Below, piece after piece: positions 26,312 through 33,784 of a stretch of DNA of 64,000 nt; within the stretch, counting starts at the first letter, position 1; each line of letters begins with the position of its first letter. Where the stretch lies: contig CAJTFL010000005.1 of NCBI GenBank assembly GCA_910575565.1, positions 62,001 through 126,000 on the forward strand, written 5' to 3'. Under the pieces are notes generated by a model. That model was not told the origin of the DNA. It ran no database searches and saw only the letters and a list, made by a program, of their open reading frames with translations. The position numbers were made by a program, and so were the translations under genes. Origin of the DNA: Lachnospiraceae bacterium. Its GTDB lineage: Bacteria > Bacillota > Clostridia > Lachnospirales > Lachnospiraceae.

Positions 26312-28274
26312 GGATACGCTTTCATGGAAAAAGGAAATGGTTTCCCTTGGGCTAAAATACGGCCTTGCCATCTTGATTGTCTTTTTCTTGGGAGCAGCCC
26401 TGGAATATTTTTACCATGTGCCGCTGCTTAGGCAGGAGAACCGGGGAGTATTTGAGATTTCCCTTGACCAGGTATCGGCAAAGGGGTTTGAGCGGCGGCA
26501 GGAGGGCTTCGTCCTTGTGGAGGATGAGGGGACGCTTACGGTTCCCTTGGGCGGCCAGTATGTGGAACAGTTTGCCTACTTCTTTGATTACGATCACCTG
26601 CTGAACGCGAAGGCTTATGTCTGCTACTATAACGAGTACGGCCAGGCGGATCCCAACCAGGATCTTTTGGTGGAGGATCGTAATAATAAGCTGGCGGATG
26701 CGTCATACTTATCCATAAGGAAAAAAGTGGATTCCATCGTCCTTTCCATCGATAAATCGGAGCTTGGGGAGCCGGGAACCAGAGAAGAGGCGGCGGATGT
26801 GCCCTTGGCCATTACCGGCCTTGCGGTGTGCAATGCCTTGGTGATCAATGGCTGCCGCCTGGCCTTTTTCTGGCTGGTATCCGGGCTTTTCGCCTTTTTC
26901 TGGCTCTTTCGGGGATATTTGGCAAGGCACGTGGAAACGGGCTTTTTGGTGGTATCCTTAAGCGTAGGGGCATGGGCCGTTTTTGCTTTTCCGGCCAATA
27001 AGGTAGGCTTTGACGAGGAAACCCATCTCTACCGGGCCATGGGCATTGCCAGCTATCCCCATGGGATGAATGTGAACCAGGAGGTATTCAGCCTGATGGT
27101 TCCGAACCTGGATTCCTGGCCGGATAACCAGCCTGGCTCCCTGGCCGAGCAGAGAGCGCTACGGGAGTACCGTGATGCTTACGGGGACTATAAAACCGGC
27201 CAGATCCATTTAGAGCCGGTGATCCCCAAGGGAACCATCCCGGCTTACTTAGGCCAGGCGCTGGTGCTTAAGGTGTGCAAGGGCTTAGGCCTTCCCTGGG
27301 GGATTATGCTGATGCTTGGGCGGCTGGGAAATCTTTTGGTGTACGGGGCGCTGATGTACTTTGCCATAAAAAAGACCCCGGCGGGAAAGCTGATTATGGT
27401 GGTGATCGGCCTGATGCCCACCTCCATGTTTTTGGCCTGCACTTATTCCTATGATCCTTGGGTAACGGGCTGGATTTATCTGGGCTGCGCCTGCCTCCTT
27501 AGGGAAATGCTGACACCGGATCAGAAGATTACCTGGAAGCGGTATCTGTTCATCCTCCTTTGCTTCCTCCTTGGCTGCGGCGCGAAGGCGGTATACGCCC
27601 CCATGGTGCTGATTGCCCTGCTGATCCCGGCATCGAAATTCCAGGATAAACGGCAAAAGTATGCCATGCGGGCGGGAATCCTGCTGCTGACGGCAGGTCT
27701 GATGGCCTCCTTCGTGCTTCCAGTGCTGATTGCGCCCAAGGAGACGGGAGATACGCGGGGCGGAGCCACCAGCGAAGCAGGGCAGATGAGCTATATCCTG
27801 GGGCATTTCCTGGGGTATTTACGGATTTTGTTTAAAAACATCCTTTCGGCTATGCCAAAGATGGTGTTCGGACGGGATATTTTTTCCGTCCAGGGTCATT
27901 TGGCGGACAGTCCCTTTACCTGGTTTGCCATGGGGCTTTCAGGCTATGTGGTGGTGACGGATACCCGGATTACCAGCAAGGAGGCCTTAAAGGGCGGGCA
28001 GAAGGTTTGGATTTTCTTAATGCTTGGCGGATGCGCCCTGTTAATCTGGACTTCCATGTACATTGCCTACACCGTGCCGGGGCAGCGAGTGATCGCCGGG
28101 GTACAGGGGAGGTATTACCTTCCTATCCTGTACCTGTTTTATCTGCTGTTTAATTCCCGCATGGTCGTTGCGCGATTTAAGAATATGTGGTATCATACAG
28201 GAATATTAGCGGCATCGGCGGGTCTTTTGCTGGCCAGCCTTTGGGTGACGGTTTTCGTGCCCATGTGTATGTAG
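26304..28274 (+). CDS. DUF2142-like polytopic membrane protein
   Basis: A 656-residue protein: one N-terminal helix, a periplasm-like (extracytoplasmic) domain of about 140 residues, then about 11 helices. It resembles DUF2142 proteins, considered GT-C-like membrane glycosyltransferases in cell-surface glycan loci. The segment FPANKVGFDEETHLYRAM after the second helix carries the acidic DEETH motif typical of the first extracytoplasmic loop of such enzymes. ATG 26304 is chosen because GGGAGG lies 7 bp upstream. It overlaps the DUF2304 gene by 8 bp. Donor is probably a polyprenyl-phosphate sugar. Confidence 0.75.
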   Translation: MNKDTLSWKKEMVSLGLKYGLAILIVFFLGAALEYFYHVPLLRQENRGVFEISLDQVSAKGFERRQEGFVLVEDEGTLTVPLGGQYVEQFAYFFDYDHLLNAKAYVCYYNEYGQADPNQDLLVEDRNNKLADASYLSIRKKVDSIVLSIDKSELGEPGTREEAADVPLAITGLAVCNALVINGCRLAFFWLVSGLFAFFWLFRGYLARHVETGFLVVSLSVGAWAVFAFPANKVGFDEETHLYRAMGIASYPHGMNVNQEVFSLMVPNLDSWPDNQPGSLAEQRALREYRDAYGDYKTGQIHLEPVIPKGTIPAYLGQALVLKVCKGLGLPWGIMLMLGRLGNLLVYGALMYFAIKKTPAGKLIMVVIGLMPTSMFLACTYSYDPWVTGWIYLGCACLLREMLTPDQKITWKRYLFILLCFLLGCGAKAVYAPMVLIALLIPASKFQDKRQKYAMRAGILLLTAGLMASFVLPVLIAPKETGDTRGGATSEAGQMSYILGHFLGYLRILFKNILSAMPKMVFGRDIFSVQGHLADSPFTWFAMGLSGYVVVTDTRITSKEALKGGQKVWIFLMLGGCALLIWTSMYIAYTVPGQRVIAGVQGRYYLPILYLFYLLFNSRMVVARFKNMWYHTGILAASAGLLLASLWVTVFVPMCM

Positions 28275-28344
28275 CCGTTTGGAAAGGCTTGGAAAGGCGA
28301 AGGCGCTTTTCATACATTTTGAGGAAATGCAGGTGACGGGATCG

Positions 28345-29157
28345 ATGGAATATGTGGTTTCCCTTGTTAAAGAAATGATCAGGAAACGAAAAATAATCTG
28401 GGATTTAGCTAAGGCGGACTTTCGCAAGCGGTTTGTAGGCTCTTATTTTGGCGTGGTGTGGATGTTTGTCCAGCCGATTGTGACGGTGCTGATTTACTTT
28501 ATGATTTTCGGACCTTACGGCTTTAAGTCCACCCCTCCCGTGCCTGCCCCTTACGTGCTGTGGCTGGTTCCGGGCATCGTGCCCTGGTTTTTTTTCAGTG
28601 AGGCCTTAAATACGGAGACTGGCTGCCTTCAGGAGTACAGCTACCTGGTAAAGAAGGTGGTGTTCCCTGTGGAAGTGCTGCCAGTGCTAAAGCTCTTATC
28701 CAGTGCCATGGTTCACGGATTTTTCGTGCTGATTATGTTTGGCTTAAACCTTTGCTACGGCTGGTGGCCCAGGCTTAGCTGGCTGCAGGCAGCCTACTAT
28801 TCTTTTGCCGCTTCCATGCTGGCTCTTGCCATTGGGTATCTTACCAGTGCCGTCCATGTGTTTTTCAAGGATATGTCCCAGCTGGTGGGGATCTGCCTGC
28901 AGTTTGGGATGTGGATGGTTCCGATTATGTATGATGAGGGGATGTTTACCGGGAAGCTTCCCCAGCTTGAAGTGGTATTTAAGCTGAATCCCGTTTATTA
29001 CATTGTGGTGGGGTACAGGGACAGTATGCTGACCGGCGACTGGTTCTGGGAGCGGCCTACCTTAACCCTTTATTTTTGGGCAGTGACGGCTGTGCTGATG
29101 CTTTTGGGCCTTAAGGTGTTTAAGCGTCTGCGCCCGCATTTTTCCGATGTGCTGTAG
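28345..29157 (+). CDS. ABC-2 type polysaccharide exporter permease (Wzm-like)
   Basis: A 270-residue inner-membrane permease of the Wzm/TagG family, with six hydrophobic helices. Typical text: IIWDLAKADFRKRFVGSYFGVVWMFVQPIVTVLIY near the N-terminus (described in two halves of one motif), WLVPGIVPWFFFSEAL, LVKKVVFPVEVLP and LNPVYYIVVGYRDSML. It would form the channel that exports completed polysaccharide with the ATPase at 31,418. ATG 28345 with AGGTGA upstream is preferred; ATG 28327 and TTG 28279 are alternatives. It is unusual that the ATPase gene is 2.3 kb away, with a terminator, a MITE-like element, a peptidase and an acyltransferase between them. Confidence 0.92.
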   Translation: MEYVVSLVKEMIRKRKIIWDLAKADFRKRFVGSYFGVVWMFVQPIVTVLIYFMIFGPYGFKSTPPVPAPYVLWLVPGIVPWFFFSEALNTETGCLQEYSYLVKKVVFPVEVLPVLKLLSSAMVHGFFVLIMFGLNLCYGWWPRLSWLQAAYYSFAASMLALAIGYLTSAVHVFFKDMSQLVGICLQFGMWMVPIMYDEGMFTGKLPQLEVVFKLNPVYYIVVGYRDSMLTGDWFWERPTLTLYFWAVTAVLMLLGLKVFKRLRPHFSDVL

Positions 29158-29241
29158 CCCTTTTGCGGCAGCGGGATGGGCGGCTTTAGATCGCGCTGGG
29201 GCGGTGGGGGAATTGCTGCAAAGGCAGCCCGCCGCAGGCGG

Positions 29242-29268
29242 AAAATCCTGCTTTGCAGGATTTTTTTA
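29242..29268 (+). terminator. Rho-independent terminator after the permease gene
   Basis: AATCCTG (29244-29250), loop CTTTG, CAGGATT (29256-29262), then TTTTTA. Outer arms GCCCGC and GCGGGC extend the symmetry. It should end the block that starts at the aminotransferase gene. Confidence 0.8.
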
Positions 29269-29284
29269 TTTCCGCGGGCAATGA

Positions 29285-29315
29285 GCCAAATGCCGTGGCG
29301 GTACAGGCATTTGGC
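29285..29315. repeat. 10-bp inverted repeat
   Basis: GCCAAATGCC (29285-29294) and its exact complement (29306-29315) are separated by 11 nt. It lies between the terminator and the MITE-like element. No U-run follows. Confidence 0.6.
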
Positions 29316-29348
29316 CGTATGGGAAAGCGCGTCTTATGAAGGAGCATT

Positions 29349-29498
29349 CTCGGAAACTCCCTTGCACCCATCTTTGCGGCTGATTTTCCGCCAGAAGAGC
29401 TCAAATTTAATCGACGTACACTCCATGTACGCCTCATAAATTTGTGCACTTCTGACAAAAAATCATCTCACAAATCTGGGTACAAAGAGTTTCCGAGA
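29349..29498. mobile_element. MITE-like palindromic element, about 150 bp
   Basis: Terminal inverted repeats TCTCGGAAACTC (29349) and GAGTTTCCGAGA (29487-29498) bound a segment that is self-complementary nearly throughout: TGATTTT with AAAATCA, CAGAAG with CTTCTG, CAAATTTA with TAAATTTG, and CGTACA with TGTACG at the tip. It encodes nothing. Such elements are usually moved by a transposase encoded elsewhere. It could also work as an RNA hairpin or bidirectional terminator. Confidence 0.65.
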
Positions 29499-29527
29499 CC
29501 GCTCTGAAGTTTATAAGGAGGGGCAGC

Positions 29528-30127
29528 GTGATTAAGCAGATGAAGCTGGGATTTTCTTACCAGGGGGAAAAACGGGAAATCCTGATTGATGTGGTATATT
29601 CGGGGAGAAGTACCTTGGGGCTTGAGGTAAGCCGGAACGGGCAGGTAAAGCTTAGGGCGCCTAGGCGGGTAAGCGACGGGGCTTTGCAGAATTTTGCCAG
29701 GCAGAAAGAGGCGTGGATTATTGAGAAATACTTGATGATGGAGGAGAAGCGGAAGGCGGAGAGCCTGCAGCAGGATCCGGATTACGTAAAGGATCCGGCC
29801 TTAGAGCAGGCTTACCGCAGGCAGGCGAAGGCGCGCCTGGAAGAGCGGGCGGCGTATTTTGCCTCGAGGATGGGGGTAAGCTACCAGAGGATTTCCGTCC
29901 GTGCCGCCAAAACTCGGTGGGGGAGCTGCAGCGCTAAAGGGAATTTAAATTTCCACTGGAAGCTGATTTTGATGCCGCCCCAGGTGCTGGATTACGTAGT
30001 GGTCCATGAGCTGGCCCACCGGAAGGAAATGAACCATTCCCCGGCTTTCTGGGCGGAGGTGGAAAAGATCCTGCCGGATTATCGGGAGCGCCGGAAGTGG
30101 CTGAAAACCTACGGGCAGACGGTATAG
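29528..30127 (+). CDS. YgjP/DUF45-like zinc metallopeptidase domain protein
   Basis: A 199-residue protein of the YgjP (M48-related, WLM/SprT-like) family. C-terminal motifs: KTRWGSCSAKGNLNFHWKL and the zinc-binding helix VVHELAHRKEMNHSPAFW, with the third ligand region following. The GTG start at 29528 has AAGGAGG 8 nt upstream. Family members are linked to SecYEG or restriction-associated contexts, and the cellular substrate is not known. It has no obvious relation to glycan synthesis and may be a passenger. It is in the same orientation as the neighbouring acyltransferase, 26 bp away. Confidence 0.85.
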   Translation: MIKQMKLGFSYQGEKREILIDVVYSGRSTLGLEVSRNGQVKLRAPRRVSDGALQNFARQKEAWIIEKYLMMEEKRKAESLQQDPDYVKDPALEQAYRRQAKARLEERAAYFASRMGVSYQRISVRAAKTRWGSCSAKGNLNFHWKLILMPPQVLDYVVVHELAHRKEMNHSPAFWAEVEKILPDYRERRKWLKTYGQTV

Positions 30128-30153
30128 GCTTTTTGGAAAAGGCGGAAAATAAG

Positions 30154-31359
30154 ATGAAATGGATGATTTTTGCGGCAGCGGCAGTGCTTGTTTTGGCAGT
30201 CCATTTGGAAGCCAGGAAAAAGAAAGGCCTTTCCTGGCCGGATTATGGGCGGGAGCTTTTAGGCTTTGGCCCTCAAAAGCCTGGCCGGCAGGGATATTTG
30301 GATCGGCTGCGGTTTTTGGCGGCCATGCTGGTAGTTTTGGTTCACAGTATGCAGTCGGCATCATCAAGCCTTTCTGCCGGGGGCAGGGCGGGAGGATGGT
30401 GGTACGTGCTGACCGGGGCGGCGGGTCTGGGCCTGTGCTGCAACCTGCTTTTCGTGATGATCAGCGGAGCGCTCCTTTTGCCCGGCCGGGATGAGGGTGC
30501 GGCATTGTTTTTTCGCAAGCGGGTGCTTAACGTGGTGCTTCCTATGGCGGCGTATTACTGGTTTTACCTCCACCGTTCCGGCCTTCTAAGCTTTAACCTT
30601 CCATCGATCTGGGGAGCGGTAAAGACGGTGGCGGCAGGCCCTATGGAGCTGGTTCCCCATTTCTGGCTTCTGTATGTGCTGATCCGGTTATCCTTTATGG
30701 TTCCCCTTTTTCGGCTGGCGGAAGGAAGGCTTACGGATAAAGCCAGGCTTCGCATAGTCCTGGTGGTGCTTTTGGGCCTTGGAGCCAAGGCGGTGCTGTA
30801 CTTTAGGGGGATGGGTTTCGGCTTTGATACGGTCTGGTTTTCCTGGGAAGGGATTTTCCTGGTGGGCTATGTGCTGGCAAAGGTTAAAGACAGGAAATAT
30901 GACCGGGCAATATGGGCGGCAGGCTTGGCGGCAGGAGGGCTGATTGTGTGGATCCACTGCACCCGGGCGGACGGGGCGGTGATCGCGGCCAATGACTCCC
31001 TGCTGATGGCGGCCTTTTCCATGGCGGTATTCCTTTGGTTTTCCCGCCGGGAAGGGAGGGCGGGGCAAAGGAAAAGGATTAGCCTTATCCCTGCCATGGC
31101 TGTCCGGCTGATTAGCCGCTATAGCTATTCCATCCTGCTGATCCACTGGTTTATGCTGTTTGTGGTGGTGGAAAAGCATATGCATATCCATCCCTTTATG
31201 TTTGGGGAAAACCTGGTGCTTGCGGGCGTGTTCGTTCAGTCTGCCGCCGCCCTTTTCTTTAGCCTGGTGTTTGCCCTGCTGTATGACAATACGGTAGTGC
31301 TTGCGGCGAAGCGGTGCGCGGGGCTGCTGCTGCCTGGAAGGCCGCCTGCCGGAAATTAA
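30154..31359 (+). CDS. Acyltransferase family 3 membrane protein
   Basis: A 401-residue integral membrane O-acyltransferase, expected to acetylate a sugar hydroxyl in the polysaccharide. It has an N-terminal helix, then the family motif YLDRLRFLAAMLVVLVHSM with the conserved catalytic His in VHS, and about 10 helices, ending with YSYSILLIHWFMLFVVVE, another family-typical helix. ATG 30154 is preferred over an in-frame ATG at 30097 inside the peptidase gene; GGCGGAAAATAAG precedes it. Related genes are at 40,052 and 58,480. Confidence 0.85.
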   Translation: MKWMIFAAAAVLVLAVHLEARKKKGLSWPDYGRELLGFGPQKPGRQGYLDRLRFLAAMLVVLVHSMQSASSSLSAGGRAGGWWYVLTGAAGLGLCCNLLFVMISGALLLPGRDEGAALFFRKRVLNVVLPMAAYYWFYLHRSGLLSFNLPSIWGAVKTVAAGPMELVPHFWLLYVLIRLSFMVPLFRLAEGRLTDKARLRIVLVVLLGLGAKAVLYFRGMGFGFDTVWFSWEGIFLVGYVLAKVKDRKYDRAIWAAGLAAGGLIVWIHCTRADGAVIAANDSLLMAAFSMAVFLWFSRREGRAGQRKRISLIPAMAVRLISRYSYSILLIHWFMLFVVVEKHMHIHPFMFGENLVLAGVFVQSAAALFFSLVFALLYDNTVVLAAKRCAGLLLPGRPPAGN

Positions 31360-31388
31360 ATGTTTTGATAGGAAAATAAAAAAAAACA

Positions 31389-31397
31389 TGGTATAAT
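31389..31397 (+). promoter_or_regulatory. Extended -10 promoter before the exporter ATPase
   Basis: TGGTATAAT provides TGn plus a perfect TATAAT (31392-31397), 20 bp before the ATPase start codon. A TTGATA at 31365 is 21 bp away, too far for a normal -35. It would let the ATPase and downstream heptose genes be expressed apart from the permease. Confidence 0.6.
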
Positions 31398-31417
31398 CTC
31401 GACAGTAGGAGGAATTT

Positions 31418-32806
31418 ATGGCAGAGGGAAAGATGGAGTACGCCATATCCGTGGAGGATGTGACGAAGGTATATAAGATGTACGATAAGCCCATAGACCG
31501 GCTGAAGGAAGCCTTAAGCCCGGCCCATAAGGAGTACCACAAGGATTTCTACGCCTTAAACGGGATTTCCTTTGCCGTGGAGCGGGGGCAGACGGTAGGG
31601 ATTATCGGGACGAACGGTTCTGGGAAATCCACCATCTTAAAGATCATTACCGGCGTCCTTACGCCTACTGCGGGGAAGGTGACGGTGGACGGCAAGATTT
31701 CCGCCTTGCTGGAGCTGGGAGCCGGGTTTAATATGGACTATACCGGAATTGAAAATATTTATATGAATGGGACGATGATGGGCTATTCCCGGAAGGAAAT
31801 GGACGGGAAGCTTTCGGAAATATTGGATTTTGCGGAGATTGGGGATTTCGTGTACCAGCCGGTCAAAACCTATTCCAGCGGTATGTTTGTGCGGCTGGCC
31901 TTTGCCCTGGCCATCAATGTAGATCCGGAGATTTTGATTGTGGATGAAGCCCTCTCCGTGGGGGATGTGTTTTTCCAGGCCAAGTGCTACCGCAGGATGG
32001 AGGAAATCCGCCAGAGCGGAACCACCATCCTGATGGTTACGCACGATATGGGGAGCATTATCAAGTACTGCGATAAGGTGGTTTTGTTAAATAAAGGCCA
32101 TTTTGTGGCAGAGGGGGCGCCGGGCCATATGGTGGACTTATATAAGAAAATCCTGGCAGGGCAGATGGATTTGCTGGAGGAGGTCAAGGAAGGAGAGGCA
32201 GATGGCAGGGCAGGAAGCCGGGAAGGCCAGGAAGAAGGCGGGGGGGAGGACTGGATGTCTGACTTTTCCGGGGAGCTGGCCGGAGGCGGCCGGAGGGCGG
32301 ATGCCAGTCCCCATAAGCTGATGAAGGAGCAGATTACCATCAATGCCAACCGGACGGAGTACGGGGACGGCCGCGCCGAGATTTACGATCTTGGCCTTTT
32401 CGATGAGAAGGGGAGCCTGACCAATCTTCTCCTTAAGGGGGAGCGGTTTACCATCCGGGAATGCATCCGGTTTAACGCCGATATCGAAGCGCCTATTTTT
32501 ACCTATACCATAAAGGATAAGAAGGGGACGGACTTAACGGGAACGAATACCATGTATGAGGGAGCCGATATTAAGCCGGTAAAGGCGGGGGACGAGTATC
32601 AGGTGGAGTTTAACCAGAAGATGAACCTGCAGGGCGGGGAGTATCTGCTGTCCATGAGCTGTACCGGCTTTGAGCAGGGGGAGCACGTGGTATACCACCG
32701 CTTGTATGATGTGGCGAATATTACCGTAATTTCTAATAAGAATACCGTAGGGGTATACGATATGGAATCCCAGGTAAAGGCGGTAAGGTACGAGAAGAAT
32801 ATATGA
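31418..32806 (+). CDS. ABC exporter ATPase with C-terminal Wzt-like domain
   Basis: A 462-residue ATPase for polysaccharide export. Residues 1-240 are the nucleotide-binding domain: Walker A GTNGSGKST (64-72), GIENIYMNG, signature YSSGMFVRLAFAL, Walker B ILIVDEALSVGD and H-loop VTHD. A hydrophilic Gly/Glu linker with an expanded low-complexity stretch (about 258-280) leads to a C-terminal beta-rich domain (about 305-455) like the carbohydrate-binding domain of Wzt, which recognises the modified end of the glycan in E. coli O8/O9a. AGGAGG precedes ATG 31418 by 5 nt. The pairing with the permease at 28,345 and the methyltransferase that follows suggests end-recognition export. Confidence 0.9.
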   Translation: MAEGKMEYAISVEDVTKVYKMYDKPIDRLKEALSPAHKEYHKDFYALNGISFAVERGQTVGIIGTNGSGKSTILKIITGVLTPTAGKVTVDGKISALLELGAGFNMDYTGIENIYMNGTMMGYSRKEMDGKLSEILDFAEIGDFVYQPVKTYSSGMFVRLAFALAINVDPEILIVDEALSVGDVFFQAKCYRRMEEIRQSGTTILMVTHDMGSIIKYCDKVVLLNKGHFVAEGAPGHMVDLYKKILAGQMDLLEEVKEGEADGRAGSREGQEEGGGEDWMSDFSGELAGGGRRADASPHKLMKEQITINANRTEYGDGRAEIYDLGLFDEKGSLTNLLLKGERFTIRECIRFNADIEAPIFTYTIKDKKGTDLTGTNTMYEGADIKPVKAGDEYQVEFNQKMNLQGGEYLLSMSCTGFEQGEHVVYHRLYDVANITVISNKNTVGVYDMESQVKAVRYEKNI

Positions 32807-32913
32807 TGATTCGTGCGGCGGCTGCCCGGATGATTCGGGTTTAGGGTGATTTTGGATTGTGTTTTGCTATGGTCATTAGGGAATGAGGCGGCGCACGGGA
32901 ATGGAGCAGGCTT

Positions 32914-33768
32914 GTGAAGGATATCAGTTACGAAATTTTGGAGTTAATGGATCGGTACGGCTCCGACGAGAAGGGGCTCCGGCAGATCTTAGAGCAGGAT
33001 AACCGTCCGGAAATCCTGATGGCTCTCACTCCTATCCGGGAAAACCTGGTGGACTGGATGGAAATCGGGCCGGAGGAAAGGGTGCTTCAGTATGGATCCG
33101 ATTATGGGGCGGTGACGGGATGTTTGGCCAGGAAGGCAGGGGAAGTTTTGGTGGCGGACACCCGCCCGGAAAATTTGGAGGTAAATAAGCGCAGGCATAA
33201 GGCGCATTCCAATATCCGGTATCAGTTTGGGGATCTATGGGAGCTTAAGGAGGATGGGTTTGATTTGGCGTGCCTTATTGGGCCAAAGACCAAGGAGGAG
33301 ACCTTAGGGATCCAGAAGAAAACCGAGGGGCAGAATAAGCGGGCAGAAGCTCTCGCTTACTGCCGCCAGCTGATTGAAAGGGCCGCGTCCCTGGTAAAGC
33401 CGGGAGGCCGCCTGGCGGTGGTGATCCCCAATTCCAAGGCGCTAAAAATCTGGGCCGGAGGGGAGCTGGATAAGCAGGAGCTTTCCGTCACCCTTTCGGA
33501 TTTGCAGAGCATTTTAGGGCAGCTTAAGGGGCGCAGCTATTTTTACTATCCTCTTCCTGATTACAAGCTTCCTACGGCCATCTATTCCGACGAGTATTTG
33601 CCGGTAAAGGGCGAGCTTCCCAATTTGTTTATGGAATATGAGAAGCCCAGATACCGGCTGTTTTCCGAGGAAGCGGTGTACGACATGATCTGCGAGGGCG
33701 GAGGTTTCGGGCAGTTTGCCAGCGCGTTTTTTGTGATTTGGGAGAAAGAGGATGAGCCTGGGGCTTAA
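32914..33768 (+). CDS. SAM-dependent methyltransferase
   Basis: A 284-residue class I methyltransferase. Start is GTG 32914, with GGAG 7 nt upstream. The SAM-binding region has VLQYGSDYGAVTGCLARK with the acidic VADTRPENLEVNKRR, then FGDLWELKEDGFDLACLIG, and LVKPGGRLAVVIPNSKALK. The N-terminal 50 residues are helical. It sits between the exporter ATPase and the kinase-like/coiled-coil gene. By analogy with WbdD it could methylate the end of the chain; a methyl on an internal sugar is equally possible. Confidence 0.85.
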   Translation: MKDISYEILELMDRYGSDEKGLRQILEQDNRPEILMALTPIRENLVDWMEIGPEERVLQYGSDYGAVTGCLARKAGEVLVADTRPENLEVNKRRHKAHSNIRYQFGDLWELKEDGFDLACLIGPKTKEETLGIQKKTEGQNKRAEALAYCRQLIERAASLVKPGGRLAVVIPNSKALKIWAGGELDKQELSVTLSDLQSILGQLKGRSYFYYPLPDYKLPTAIYSDEYLPVKGELPNLFMEYEKPRYRLFSEEAVYDMICEGGGFGQFASAFFVIWEKEDEPGA

Positions 33769-33784
33769 TAGCATGGAGGAAACC

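Noticed and set aside
31365..31397. Full -35/-10 promoter before the exporter ATPase
   Set aside because: The TTGATA is 21 bp from the -10 box, so only the extended -10 element is claimed.
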